Shown: positions 32,574 to 43,087, counted from the first letter of the stretch. The stretch: 64,000 nucleotides of DNA from Mycoplasmopsis bovis PG45 (GCF_000183385.1 NC_014760.1:868001-932000); one strand, 5' to 3'. The notes: generated by a model from the sequence alone, not told the origin. Translations and numbers: made by a program.

Positions 32574-32789
32574 TTAAATAACTTTTAATACAACTTCCTT
32601 AGATTTATGTTTTCCTTTTAGAGAATCTCTTTCAACATGAATTATCTCTACTTTTTCATTACCGCTAGTATGGTCGCCAACTTTTTGTTTACGACGGTAT
32701 CCTAGAACAGCAGCTTCAATATCTTCCAAGCTATTTGCAGTTGCAATTATTTCTTGGTTGACAATTAATTTAGCTTTATACTTGTACAT
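32574..32789 (-). CDS. Small mycoplasma protein, 71 aa
   Basis: 71 aa, basic, starting MYKYKAKLIVNQEIIATANSL with a short alpha/beta pattern and the segment AAVLGYRRKQKVGDHTSGNEKVEIIHVERD. No family recognised with certainty; the strong AAGGAG and separate promoter/terminator show it is expressed. The charged, compact make-up would fit a nucleic-acid or ribosome-associated protein, which is only a guess. An 8-bp hairpin abuts its RBS. Confidence 0.7.
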   Translation of the reverse strand: MYKYKAKLIVNQEIIATANSLEDIEAAVLGYRRKQKVGDHTSGNEKVEIIHVERDSLKGKHKSKEVVLKVI

Positions 32790-32800
32790 AAATCTCCTTA

Positions 32801-32820
32801 GTAGATAAGTCTTTATCTAC
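32801..32820 (-). promoter_or_regulatory. 5' leader hairpin abutting the RBS of the 71-aa gene
   Basis: GTAGATAA GTCT TTATCTAC forms a perfect 8-bp stem; the RBS TAAGGAGATT begins at the next base on the minus strand. Such placement can tune translation or protect the 5' end. Confidence 0.5.
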
Positions 32821-33077
32821 CTAATTAATTATAACAAAGGCATATTATTATCAACAAAACATTAATATGGTTTATGTTTGCTTTTATACATTATCCAATT
32901 GTCTTTTATTGCCTTTCTTAAATTTTAAGTCTTTTACAATATAATAATAATGTATCTACAAAATACAGTAAATTTTTCAATAACTTAAAATATTAAATTT
33001 CTAATAGATAAATCTGTATAAATAAATGATTACAAAATATTAAAAATTACAATAAATTCTCGTAGCGAGGGGGAGCT

Positions 33078-33689
33078 ATGTTTGCCGATCAGAATAGTGG
33101 CAAGAGAATTTCGTTCCCTGTTGAAGGATCTATTATAGATGTGCAAGCCTATAAATATGATGGCACATTATATAGACAATGAAATGGTGTTAAAGTGCTT
33201 AGAAACACTAGTAAACACTATGTTCTATTAATGTATAAAACAAGAGTTAGCGAGCAAAATAATCATAATTGAGTTTATAGAGACTATGTATTATGGTTTC
33301 TTCCAAAACATTCAATGTATAATGCTCTTATTCTTTTAAAACCAAGCAAAAAGCAAAATTATTCATATATTAATGTTGCCTCATATCCAATTTATGAAGA
33401 CAATACAATCAAATTTATAGACTTAGATCTAGATATAAAAGCATACCCATCAAACACTGTTTCCATTGTTGACAGTGAAGAGTTTAAAGAAAACTCAAAA
33501 ATTTATAATTACCCTGACAAACTAAAACAGTTAGTTTGAGAAGGAACTCAAGAAGTTATGCAACATTATGAAAGACAAGGCTACTTCTTTAATGAAGAAA
33601 TAATAAATTATTACATTGACTTAGGTAAAAAAGATTGTTCAATTGCAAAGAAATTCAGAGCCTCAAAATACAAAAAAAAGAATAAATAA
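33078..33689 (+). CDS. DUF402-domain protein
   Basis: 203 aa. The DUF402 core includes YVLWFLPKHSMYNALILL, YINVASYPIYEDNTIKFIDLDLDI and the VSIVDSEEF segment; the C-terminus is basic. Related Gram-positive proteins of this domain act as nucleoside tri-/diphosphatases. A very strong Shine-Dalgarno AGGGGGAG lies just upstream of ATG 33078. It stands alone on the + strand among minus-strand genes; the region 32821-33077 before it shows only AT-rich promoter-like sequence. Specific activity in this organism is not known. Confidence 0.85.
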
Positions 33690-33690
33690 A

Positions 33691-33709
33691 AAAGTGAACT
33701 GTTCACTTT
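33691..33709. terminator. Bidirectional terminator, DUF402 gene and RNase J-like gene
   Basis: AAAGTGAAC / GTTCACTTT arms around a single base (effective 8-bp stem, 3-nt loop), followed by T-runs on both strands between convergent genes. Confidence 0.75.
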
Positions 33710-33738
33710 TTTTACTATTTTATAGGCTTTTTGTAAAA

Positions 33739-35412
33739 TTATTGTGCTGCTACAACTGAAACCACAACAATAGGTTCTTTGCTGTATATTTTAAATATTT
33801 TCTTCCTAATAGCTTGCCTGCAAACATTTTGAAATTCTCTCAAGCTTTCAAATTTCTTGCTTTCAATTACATTCAAAAGTGTTGACTTAACTAAATCATT
33901 TGCTTCAGACTTTTCATCCTTGCTTATAACACCAACTGTGTTAATTTGGATTTTACCAATAAGCTTTTTCTTAATTGGATTATATCTAACAGCTACTAAT
34001 ACAACTCCCTCACGTCCTAAGACTTCCCGTTCATTTAAGACTTCTGTATTTATGTCACCAACACCAAAACCATCAACAATAACATCGCCAACTTCTTTTA
34101 TTTTTCTCTTATATGAGCCAAGTTTTCCATTATCAAAGTGAGCAATCTGACCATTTTGCAATAATAAAACATTCTTAGGATTGAATCCTACATTTTTAAC
34201 TATATATCTTTGTGCATCTTGCAAGTATCTATATAGCCCTTGTGCTGGAACTACATATTCAGGCTTCAAAATATTTATTAACTTAGCTAAATCCTCTCTA
34301 GCTGGATGATGGTGGAAGAATTCAAAGTTATTTAACTCCATAACTTTTGGGCTAACTCTAGCTATATCATCCAAAACAACAGCTTCTAATGACTCTAGCC
34401 CATTAATTGCAGGAGCAATCATTATTACTGTATCACTTTCTTGAAGCTTTAAATAAACATCATTATTGTCTGTAATTCTTGCAAATCTAGAGTGCAATCT
34501 TTCAACAGTTCCAGTTACTAATATAACAGCATTTTTTACCTTGTTTGCATACTTATAATCTAAAATTTTCGGCAACTTTAAATCAGGAACAACTGACTTT
34601 ATCAAACTTAGCACTTGTCCATAAGTTTTACCGTAAGCAATCACTGGCCTTTTAGCTTCATAAGCAAAGTCTAAAATTTGGCTTATTGAATACATTTCTT
34701 CGTCATAAGCACCAACAATGATTCTTTCATTAGGCTTTGCGCTAAAAAATGCTTCTCTAACACTTCTTGGCAAAATAATTTTATCGGCCGCTCTACAATT
34801 TTGATTTGAATTACCTGAGTCAACAATTAATGCTTTAATTTTTCTTTTGGCAAAGAACTTTCTAGGCATTTCATCAAAATCCAAGCTTCCATATATACCT
34901 AAATTAGCTTCAACAAAGTTAAACATAAATAAATAATCACCACTAGGAGTTATAAAATCAAGCCCTATATGACCTGGCATTGAACCTGCTAATTCGATAG
35001 GATTTACAAAAATATCACCTATTTTTGTCGGTCTGTCTAAAATGTTTATTTTAACTTTCTTTAAGTCTAATTTATATTTTGAAAGCCTCTCCATAATTAA
35101 AACTTTATTAAATTTAGATGTAAAAACAGGAACTGTAGGCATTTTCATTAACAACCATGGAAGTGCACTAAATGAATCATTTTTAACGTCTGTAACAAAA
35201 ACTCCTTGGATGGCATCTTTATTTTTTATTAAATAGTTAAAATTAGGAATTAAAGTGTCAATTTTATTGTTTGAATTAATAGGAATCTTAGCTCCTGAAT
35301 TAATTACATAAATTTTCTTGTTTTCCCCTTTGTCATCAAAGGTTTCAAAAACATAGCAATTTTTTCCATTTTCATCAAGTCCGCCAAGTGCAAATATATT
35401 AATATGGTTCAT
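33739..35412 (-). CDS. RNase J-family protein lacking the HxHxDH metal site
   Basis: 557 aa, full RNase J length: metallo-beta-lactamase domain, beta-CASP insert (LVTGTVERLHSRFARITD region) and C-terminal domain. The conserved metal motif expected after GVFVT (HGHEDH in active enzymes) reads DVKNDS here; the HSIPDS-type motif reads AGSMPGH and the SDSTN motif reads VDSGNS, while HHHPAREDL remains in place of SGHA..EDL. So the fold is kept and the catalytic ligands are lost, much beyond what is seen in RNase J2. ATG 35412 with GGAGG upstream was chosen over an upstream TTG. It may serve as a non-catalytic partner of an active RNase J encoded elsewhere. Confidence 0.88.
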   Translation of the reverse strand: MNHINIFALGGLDENGKNCYVFETFDDKGENKKIYVINSGAKIPINSNNKIDTLIPNFNYLIKNKDAIQGVFVTDVKNDSFSALPWLLMKMPTVPVFTSKFNKVLIMERLSKYKLDLKKVKINILDRPTKIGDIFVNPIELAGSMPGHIGLDFITPSGDYLFMFNFVEANLGIYGSLDFDEMPRKFFAKRKIKALIVDSGNSNQNCRAADKIILPRSVREAFFSAKPNERIIVGAYDEEMYSISQILDFAYEAKRPVIAYGKTYGQVLSLIKSVVPDLKLPKILDYKYANKVKNAVILVTGTVERLHSRFARITDNNDVYLKLQESDTVIMIAPAINGLESLEAVVLDDIARVSPKVMELNNFEFFHHHPAREDLAKLINILKPEYVVPAQGLYRYLQDAQRYIVKNVGFNPKNVLLLQNGQIAHFDNGKLGSYKRKIKEVGDVIVDGFGVGDINTEVLNEREVLGREGVVLVAVRYNPIKKKLIGKIQINTVGVISKDEKSEANDLVKSTLLNVIESKKFESLREFQNVCRQAIRKKIFKIYSKEPIVVVSVVAAQ

Positions 35413-35562
35413 CAAAACCTCCAAAAGTAAAAAAATAAATTATTAAATTGAATAAAAAACATAATATTATTTACAATTTTACCATACATAAGAATTAGTA
35501 AGTTTTATAATTTTAGGCAAATTTTAACTTTGATAATTAATAAAATATTTATAAAAAATAAA

Positions 35563-35589
35563 AGAGCAAGTGGTTTTTGTCCTTGCTCT
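35563..35589 (-). terminator. Terminator after the coiled-coil secreted protein
   Basis: Perfect 8-bp stem AGAGCAAG / CTTGCTCT, loop of 11 nt, then TTTATTTTTTAT on the minus strand. Confidence 0.8.
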
Positions 35590-35658
35590 ATATTTTTAAT
35601 TTATTTTTCTCATTATTAATATCTGAATCTATTGAGTTTAATACAGCTTTTGAATCGT

Positions 35659-36321
35659 TTATTTCTTTTGCGTACTTTGAAATTTCTTCTTTATTTCGTT
35701 CATTTCACTTTTAAGAGACTCTATCTTATCCAAAATATCTTGTTTGTCCTTCTCAAGTGATTTAATTTCTTCTTGTTTCTGATCTTTAGTGCTTTTAATC
35801 TTATTCACTTTTTCTTTTAATTCGTCATATTTGCTTTTAGCTGCTTCATATTTTTCATAGATTTTTTCTACGTCGTCTTCATCTTCCTTGTTAAATTCAA
35901 TTGTTTCGCTATCTAATTCCAACTTTTTATCTACAAAATTACGCATTCCTTCATATAGGTCAAGCATTTTTTTAGCAGCATCTAATTCTTTTTCTAATGA
36001 TGTGGCCTCACTGTTAAGTTTAGAAATCTCTTTTTTTGTTGCTTCTATTTGCTCTTCAATCTTTTTAATCTTAGGGCCAGATTCATTTTGCATAGCTTCT
36101 ATTTTTTTTTCTAACTCTTTAGTTTGATTTTTCAATACATTATCTTCGTTAACTTTTTTATCAATTGGTTTTACCAACTCATGCTTTTCAAAACGAAGTG
36201 CCTTTAGTTGTTCACTTTCTGGCTTTTTACCTTTTGTCATAGCAGCAGCAACAAACACAGGCGAAACAGCAAAAGCAGTTATTGTTCCAAATGTTAAAAT
36301 TCTGTTACTAATTCTTTTCAT
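35659..36321 (-). CDS. Secreted coiled-coil protein, probable C-terminal frameshift
   Basis: 220 aa. Signal-like N-terminus (NRILTFGTITAFAVSPVFVAAA) without a lipobox Cys, then an almost continuous Lys/Glu heptad coiled coil (EKKIEAMQNES...KSEMNEIKKK). The frame stops at 35659, but the neighbouring frame carries on in the same style (EEISKYAKEINDSKAVLNS to NNEKNKLKI) and ends at TAG 35588-35590, directly at the terminator stem. One A missing from an AAAA run near codon MNEIK would explain this. The protein is likely exported and could act as a surface or spacer protein. Function unknown. Confidence 0.75.
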   Translation of the reverse strand: MKRISNRILTFGTITAFAVSPVFVAAAMTKGKKPESEQLKALRFEKHELVKPIDKKVNEDNVLKNQTKELEKKIEAMQNESGPKIKKIEEQIEATKKEISKLNSEATSLEKELDAAKKMLDLYEGMRNFVDKKLELDSETIEFNKEDEDDVEKIYEKYEAAKSKYDELKEKVNKIKSTKDQKQEEIKSLEKDKQDILDKIESLKSEMNEIKKKFQSTQKK

Positions 36322-36457
36322 AAATATTTCTCCACCAAATGTTCAATGTTTTCTATCATATTACAGATAGGGAATATTGGTAAAATTTATAAATAAAAAA
36401 AATGTGCCAATATGCAAACATTAACACATATAAAAATTGGCGTTTATTATTAGCTGT

Positions 36458-37183
36458 TTAAGAATATTTTACTTTAGAAAATGCAGCATACTTGTTTACT
36501 TTTTCTCTTTTAGTTTCTTCTATCTTAATAACAATTGTAAATTCGCCTTTGGCTGAACTATTTTTTAACTCTTCCAGAACATCATTTGCATTTCCAGAAT
36601 AAAACTGCTCATGAATTTTTGTCATTTCTCTAGCCAAAAATACTGTTGCATCGTTATTTCAAACTTTATAAATCTCACTTAAAAATTTTTCAATTTTGCT
36701 GTTTCCCACATAAAAAACATATGCATGCTCGGTTCCGAAGGATTCAATTTGCTTAAGTCTTTGACCTTCTTTTTCTTTAGGAAATCCCATATATAAAAAT
36801 GTGCTTGAAAGCCCGCTAAGTGCAAATGCTGTAATAGAAGCGCTTACTCCTGGAATAATTTCAATATCTATATTGTTTGCATTAGCTAGCTTGACAATTT
36901 CAAATCCCGGATCATTTACTAATGGCATCCCAGCATCAGAAACAAGAGCAATACTCTGATTGTTGCTTATCAACTTATTAATTATGGACTTAGCTGAACT
37001 TTTTTCATTGTTTTTATTATGGATAACTAGTGGTTTCTTTATATCATAAGCTGATAAAAGTTTGGAAGTTACTCTGGTATCTTCACATGCAATTCAGTCA
37101 ACTTTCCTTAGCGTTTCAATAGCTCTATAGGTTATGTCTTTGAGGTTCCCAATGGGTGTTCCAACTATATAAATTTTACTCAT
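36458..37183 (-). CDS. rsmI: 16S rRNA (cytidine-2'-O-)-methyltransferase RsmI
   Basis: 241 aa tetrapyrrole-methylase fold. YIVGTPIGNLKDITYRAIE at the start, WIACEDTRVTSKLL, VSDAGMPLVNDPGFEIV and IPGVSASITAFALSG are all RsmI signatures. It methylates C1402 of 16S rRNA. ATG 37183 overlaps the end of holB by 8 bp. Confidence 0.95.
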
Positions 37184-38078
37184 AAGCTCCCATAATTTTT
37201 GTAAGCATTCTCTCAGTTTGTAGAAAATAATTTTCATTAGAATCTAAACAATTGATAAACTCATCTAAACCTGTAAACAAGGCAAAAAAGTCAATTTTTG
37301 CCGTCTTAAGTTTGCTAGCTACCTTTTTCATTAATGGATTTTTAAAACTAAATTGACTCCAAATTCAAGAAAATATAAACTTAAGACAAAGAACTATAAA
37401 TGTCATTGTGTCTTTTTTATCTTTCTTACTAAACCTTGTTAAAAACACATACAAAAAATATCTCTCTTTGAAGCTGTTATTAATGGCTTCTAATAAGCTT
37501 AAGACCAAATCATACGAATTGTTGCTAATATACTTTTCAACTTGTGAAATATCAGTAAATATATGACTATAAAATCAAGCTTGCTCTTTTTCAAATCCTT
37601 TCGATAATAGTTCAGATTCAATCTCTAAACTGCTAGGCGGCTTAAGGTTAATAACAACTGATCTAGAAAGTATAGTTTGTAAAACTGCGCTAAGATTCTT
37701 CGTAGTTAGTAAGAAAATTGTATCATCACTAGGCTCTTCAATGCTTTTCAATAAAGCATTTAAACTTGCGTTAGAAGCCTTATCAATTTCTTTTAATATG
37801 ATTATTTTATAGGTATCTTGGACAAATGAAGCGAGCGTGCTATTTTCCATTACTGATAGAATTTTTGCTTTGGATAAATCATCACTAAAAAACATAACAT
37901 TCGCAGGCAAATTCTGCTCATCTAGTGAATTTATCTCGCTTTTGTTTATTTTGTTGATGAAGTAAATAAGCGATTCATCAATATCAATACTAGAACTGGA
38001 ACTAAATAAATAACAATGACTTAATCTATTGTTATTTACCGAGTTATCTAAAATTTTTTTTAAATTTTCGCTAACCAT
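37176..38078 (-). CDS. holB: DNA polymerase III delta-prime subunit
   Basis: 300 aa. DnaX-like but without a P-loop: SHCYLFSSSSSIDIDES replaces Walker A; LKEIDKASNASLNALLKSIEEPSDDTIFLLTT and LSRSVVINL correspond to the DEA/SRC region of clamp-loader delta'. Role: clamp loading with DnaX. Its ATG overlaps the tmk stop (TAATG), and tmk-holB-rsmI is the common Firmicutes arrangement. Confidence 0.88.
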
Positions 38079-38725
38079 TAATTATTCCTTCATCAATCTT
38101 TAAACTTCTCATTTTGGAATAATTTAGTGATTACTTCATCTAAAATTTCAGGTATGCTTTGCAACCCATTAATAACAACAAAACGCTCAGGATTTAAGCT
38201 AATTACTTCTCTATAAGCATCAAAAACTTTTCTGTGGAATTCTAAACTCTCAGAATCTAGTCTATCACTAATAAGTCTCGATACATTTCTGCGATATTCG
38301 CTTTGCTCAGCTGTAATGTCTATATAAATTGTTATATCAGGAACAGTATTTTCAATAACCATTTCAGTTAATTGTTTTGCAAAAGATAGCCCAAGCCCTC
38401 TGACTATGCCTTGGTAGGCATAAAAACTGTCTATGTATCTATCGCAGAGCACTAACTTATTCTCTTTTAGAGCAGGCAATATAACTTTTTCAATATGAAT
38501 TCTTCTGCTGGCAGTGTATAAAAGTGCTTCAGCAATTGGCGACAAATGTGACTCTTTATCCAAAATCAGTTCTCTAATTTTTTCTGATTCACGAACATTT
38601 TTTCCACCAGGTTCTCTAGTTACTATAAAACTAAGGTTTGGTTTTTGCTCTAACAACTTATCAACTAATTTTTGTACGATAGTAGTTTTGCCACTGCCAT
38701 CTAAACCTTCAAAAGTTATAAACAT
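38078..38725 (-). CDS. tmk: Thymidylate kinase
   Basis: 215 aa. P-loop FEGLDGSGKTTI, TREPGGKNVRESEKIR (the DRX/P-site region), LCDRYIDSFYAYQG and the LID RLIS region. Converts dTMP to dTDP. The apparent stop at 38093 is TGA-coded Trp; reading on gives WWRNN and TAA 38078-38080, which overlaps the holB start by one base and supports code 4. Confidence 0.95.
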
Positions 38726-38739
38726 ACTGCTCCTAAAAA

Positions 38740-39327
38740 TTATTTTGTTCTGTTTTCTATGGCTTGTTTAATAGTGAATTCGTCAATATATTCAATATTA
38801 GAATTTAAAGGTAATCCAACAGCAGCTCTAGTTGCTTTTACATCGATCTCTCTGCAAATTTGCATTAATTGTGCTGTTGTCATTTGCCCCTCAATTGTTG
38901 GACTTAGAACAATTATTACTTCATTTATTCTTTTCAGTTTGATGAACTTAACCAAGTGCTCATAATTAAAGTCAATTTTGGCATCTTTTGGAACAACTGA
39001 CAATAAGTAAGGAAGCACATAAAAATAACCATTATAAAAGTCTGTATCAAATATTTTTTTGACACTGGCGACGCTTTCAACAATAATCAAGGTGTTTCAC
39101 AAATTAAATCTGTCACAGTTTACACATTTCCCGTTTTCGACTATAAAATTGCATTTTTCACAAAATCCAATTTTGTCTTTAGCTTCTAATATAAACTCTA
39201 AAGTACTACTTATTTCTTCTTTTGATGCTTTGAGAATATAGTCTGAAAGTTTTTCGGCCTGCTTCTTTGTTATTGTTGGAATGGATATTAATTTTTTGGT
39301 TAACTCATTAATAGTTTTAATTTCCAT
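38740..39327 (-). CDS. recR: Recombination protein RecR
   Basis: 195 aa. HhH region (LISIPTITKKQAEKLSDYIL), a C4 zinc finger CEKCNFIVENGKCVNC, then a Toprim domain (WNTLIIVESVASVKKI, IIVLSPTIEGQMTTAQLM) and a C-terminal Walker B-like region with TRAAVGLPLNSNIEYID. Acts with RecO in loading RecA. Two nt after ybaB, 14 nt before tmk. Confidence 0.93.
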
Positions 39328-39329
39328 AA

Positions 39330-39620
39330 TTAAAAACCAAAACCAGATGGCATATTAGGCATAAGTGCTTGTTGTTTTTCATCAATTTCTTCAAATAATT
39401 CATTTAAAAGCAAGAGAATAACATCTTCAATGATTTCTGGATCTTCAGGATCTAATAAATTTGAATCTTCAATCATAATCGAGACAATTTTTTTACTTCC
39501 TTTGGCAACAATTGTAACCCCATGCTTTGAAGCCTTAAACTCTTGCTCCATGAACTCTTCATTTTTTAGTTCTAATTCCTTTTGTAATTTTTGCATTTTT
39601 CTTAACATATTTTGATCCAT
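39330..39620 (-). CDS. YbaB/EbfC nucleoid-associated protein
   Basis: 96 aa, the usual YbaB size. Helical N-terminus with MQKLQKELELKNEEF, the central strands GVTIVAKGSKKIVSIMI and C-terminal helix VILLLLNELFEEID. Binds DNA as a dimer. Located between dnaX and recR as in most bacteria. An AAGAAGG RBS precedes ATG 39620, and a CTATAAAATAG element overlaps the dnaX stop 17 nt upstream. Confidence 0.93.
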   Translation of the reverse strand: MDQNMLRKMQKLQKELELKNEEFMEQEFKASKHGVTIVAKGSKKIVSIMIEDSNLLDPEDPEIIEDVILLLLNELFEEIDEKQQALMPNMPSGFGF

Positions 39621-39636
39621 AATTTGACCTTCTTTC

Positions 39637-41487
39637 CTATTTTATAGAACTTAATAAATCGAATAGTTGTTTGTTACTGCTATGTTCTTTTTCAACTTGA
39701 ACTTCACTAAATGATTTAGCTTTTTTAATTTCTTCAGTATTGTTACTTTTAAGAATTTCAACAACTTCGAGTGCAATTTCTTTAAACTTATTTTTTTCAT
39801 AAAAAATCATATGTTTATGCGACCCAAAATTATCTTTGATAAACTCTTGAAAATTTTGTTTATAGCTAATTGATTGAAGATAATTCAATGCTCCTAAATT
39901 TGCAGAAGTTAGAACAATATAATTATCACCAGCTGCTTTAATATTCATATTTTTTAAAACATCAATTAATTCTTTGTAATCTTTGCTATCTGATAAATTT
40001 ACTAAATAATTTAATGTCATAGTGGCTCTTTTAAGATGATTTTGATCAGACAATATTAAAGCGCTTTTTAATTCATTCGTGCTAAATTTTGGACTAAATT
40101 CTTTAGCGTCCACAAAGCTTTTATCATATTTTGGAAATAGTTTAATTGTGGGTATTGCTTCGTCATCATCAAATTGAGTTAAGTCAATTTCACTTGTATT
40201 GATTATCGGATCATCTTCAGAAAAACTGCTATCAGAATCAATCTGATCATTTGTGAGTATGTCGCTAGAAAGAATCTCATTTATGGATGAATCAGCATTT
40301 GATTCAAGCACAATTTCCTGTGTTTGACTTAGAATTTGACTTATGCTTTCACTTTTAGTATTTTTATCACTTTTATCAATCGGCATAACTTCCACTTCCT
40401 TTTTAGCTTCTTTTATTCCTGCTTCTCTAGCCATTTTGACCAAATATAGTTCGATTAACTGAAATAAATTTCCATTAGCATAAAACATTTCCTTGACTAA
40501 TTTATAAAGTAATTCAGACGAATTAATTGCATAGCCTAAATCAAATTTAAGTGCATTTAACTGATCTAAAGTTAATATTTCAAAGAGCGATTCTTTATAT
40601 GTTTTTTCATAAATAATGTAGTCTTTAAAAATTAACAACAAGCTCTCTACAAATTGTTTAGGATCAATTCCGCCGCTTTTTAAATCATTGAATACACTTA
40701 AAGCCTCAGCAGAATTACCGTCATATAAACTGTTTATGATCTTTATCAAATTGTCATTGCTAGTTATTCCAAATGAATACATAACATCACTGAACCTTAT
40801 ATGGCCATTACCATAAGCATTTGCCTGGTCAATAATTGACAAAGCATCACGCATACTCCCTGCCGCAAGCCTTGCAATATAAGGCAAAGACTCTTCATCA
40901 TATCTTATGCCTTCTTGCTCCAATATGTTTTTAATCTGGCTTACAAGTGTATCGTTATTCATCCTTCTAAAGTTAAATCTTTGCACTCTAGATAAAATTG
41001 TTAATGGTATCTTTTGTGGGTCGGTTGTGGCAAAAATAAAAATAGCATGTGCTGGTGGCTCTTCCAATGTTTTTAGCAATGCATTAAAAGCACCTTTAGA
41101 AAGCATATGTACTTCATCAATGATGTAGATTTTATAATTACCTGCAGAAGGTAAATGTTGAATTTTATCTCTTAATTCTCTAATAGAATCCACACCGTTA
41201 TTAGATGCAGCATCCATCTCAATAATATCTATTGTTTTGTTCTCATTTTCAGCACAAAGTGGGCATAACTTAGTATAGTCATCATTGTTATGGTAGCAGT
41301 TTATTAAATTTGCAAAAATTCTAGCAACCGAAGTCTTGCCGACGCCTCTAGGTCCACAAAATAAATATGCATGGCTTACTTTTCTATTTCTGATAATGTT
41401 TTTAAGCGTTTGTATAATGTAATCTTGGCCTTTTACATCATCAAAACATTTAGGTCTATATTTTCTATACAATGCTTTATAAGACAT
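39637..41487 (-). CDS. dnaX: DNA polymerase III subunits gamma/tau
   Basis: 616 aa. Walker A CGPRGVGKTSVAR near residue 46, zinc cysteines in INCYHNNDDYTKLCPLC, Walker B IYIIDEVHMLS, sensor LSRVQRFNFRR. The region beyond residue 370 is acidic and Ser/Asp-rich, then a tau-like C-terminus. Clamp-loader ATPase and organiser of the replisome. First gene of dnaX-ybaB-recR-tmk-holB-rsmI on the minus strand. Confidence 0.95.
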   Translation of the reverse strand: MSYKALYRKYRPKCFDDVKGQDYIIQTLKNIIRNRKVSHAYLFCGPRGVGKTSVARIFANLINCYHNNDDYTKLCPLCAENENKTIDIIEMDAASNNGVDSIRELRDKIQHLPSAGNYKIYIIDEVHMLSKGAFNALLKTLEEPPAHAIFIFATTDPQKIPLTILSRVQRFNFRRMNNDTLVSQIKNILEQEGIRYDEESLPYIARLAAGSMRDALSIIDQANAYGNGHIRFSDVMYSFGITSNDNLIKIINSLYDGNSAEALSVFNDLKSGGIDPKQFVESLLLIFKDYIIYEKTYKESLFEILTLDQLNALKFDLGYAINSSELLYKLVKEMFYANGNLFQLIELYLVKMAREAGIKEAKKEVEVMPIDKSDKNTKSESISQILSQTQEIVLESNADSSINEILSSDILTNDQIDSDSSFSEDDPIINTSEIDLTQFDDDEAIPTIKLFPKYDKSFVDAKEFSPKFSTNELKSALILSDQNHLKRATMTLNYLVNLSDSKDYKELIDVLKNMNIKAAGDNYIVLTSANLGALNYLQSISYKQNFQEFIKDNFGSHKHMIFYEKNKFKEIALEVVEILKSNNTEEIKKAKSFSEVQVEKEHSSNKQLFDLLSSIK

Positions 41488-41565
41488 ACATTTACCCCAA
41501 AGAGAAGCTATATTTTTAATATTATAATATATTAAACCCTTTAAATTGTATATTGACTTGCCTTT

Positions 41566-43087
41566 TATAAATTCTTAAATTAAAAAGCACCTAATTTGAG
41601 TATTGGAAAAATAATACCAATTTTTGGTGGTTCTGACAAGAGAATGGCTAAAAGAATAAAAAAAGAATAAAGAAAAGATACTTTTGAGTACTCAAAAGTG
41701 CAAAATTTTGTGTTGATGATAATTTTTATTGCATTTGCTTAGCGCATTTAAAGCCTGAGACACCTTTATAAATTCTTGGATGTGAATTTATAAAATCGGC
41801 TATTGGTTTTAGATCTTGACCAACATATTTATCTATAGATTTTCCCTTTGGAATGTATCTTCTTAAAAGCCTGTGAGCATTTTCAATGCTACCTTTTTCT
41901 GATGATGAATAAGGATGACAATGGAAAATTTCTTTGATTGATTCTATCTCTGGAAGTTTGTAATTTTCACTTCCATTATCAATAGTTAATGTGTCAATAA
42001 CAAGATTATTGTCCTTAATCAACTTCTCTAAATTTTCTTTTATTGCTTTTGCATTTCTTCTAGAGAGCGTGCAATAAAACATTCTAGATTTTCTGTTGAT
42101 TAATGTAAGAATGCAATAATTGTCTGATCTCAAACCAATTACAGTGTCCATTTCATAATCATTGTCATTTAGTCTTAAATTAACTGATTCTGGACGTTCA
42201 GTAATAAGTTTGCCTATTGTCTTTTTCTTTGTCTCATGCTTTACTGTTGTTCTGCTTCCATATTTGCCGTTTGATTTATATGGAAGAATGTCTAATTTTA
42301 GACCAAAAGCACTATGTTTAGCCAATATACGGTAAAAGTTTTGAACTGATGGAATATATGAATTTTGAAGTTTTCCCTGTGCCTCTAGTTCTCTTATGTA
42401 TTTAAAAATAATGCTTGCCACAGACTGTTTAACAGCTTTACTATCTAAGTTAAAACTATTTCTATTCTTCAAATAAAAATACAGTAACTGTTTGTAAAAC
42501 TTAAAAATGTCAATGTATTTCATAAGCAATTTAGAATTGTTTTCTAATCTTTTTGAATCATGTCTTGTTTCAATTAAATTCAAAAATTTGAGAGCACTAA
42601 TTACATATATTGTTTTGCCTTTTAAGTCCATACCACACAATTTACATTTCTTTTGGTATTTAGCATAGCCACGCTTTGTTTCAATTGTAATTCTGTCAAA
42701 TAAGTTATAAATTAATCTTGATTTAAACCCCACAATATTAGAAACAGTTTTCATATCATAGCCTGCAATTAGCCTTTCAAGAATTTCTTTAAGTCTCAAC
42801 GGGCTAATGTTATTTTTATTGGTTTTGTGATTTGACTTGGTCAATATTTCATCTCAATTCGTTTCATCAATTACATAATGTACATAATTAAACTTGTACT
42901 TGCCGTGCACATTTAATTTCTTTTTAAGCAAGCATAGGTCAGTTGAATAACTAGTATTTTTGTCATTGCTAATCATATATAATGTAAAAGCCTTTCTTTT
43001 TTTTAATTTAGATACTCAAATTTTAACAAAAGGCAACAAAAAGCGCCGCAAGTTAACTTGTGGTGCTTTTTGCTTTGTTAATGAATA
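41566..43087 (-). mobile_element. IS30-family element, copy 2 (type B)
   Basis: 1522 bp inserted between dnaX and the gene at 43272. It is flanked by a perfect 14-bp direct repeat attgacttgccttt (41552-41565 and 43088-43101), the clearest target duplication in the window. The 20-bp palindrome ACTTTTGAGTACTCAAAAGT lies at 41680-41699. Terminal sequences tataaattcttaaatt... and ...gttaatgaata share an imperfect inverted repeat that includes AAAAAGCACC. Confidence 0.95.
41726..42976 (-). CDS. IS30-family transposase (type B, copy 2)
   Basis: 416 aa, intact; differs from copy 1 by only a few residues (SRLIYNLF instead of SRSIYNLF, YIDIFKF instead of YIEIFKF). The same HTH and DDE residues are present, and TGA-coded Trp is in ETNWDEILT. 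Oriented like the dnaX operon, whose first gene lies downstream of it. Confidence 0.95.
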
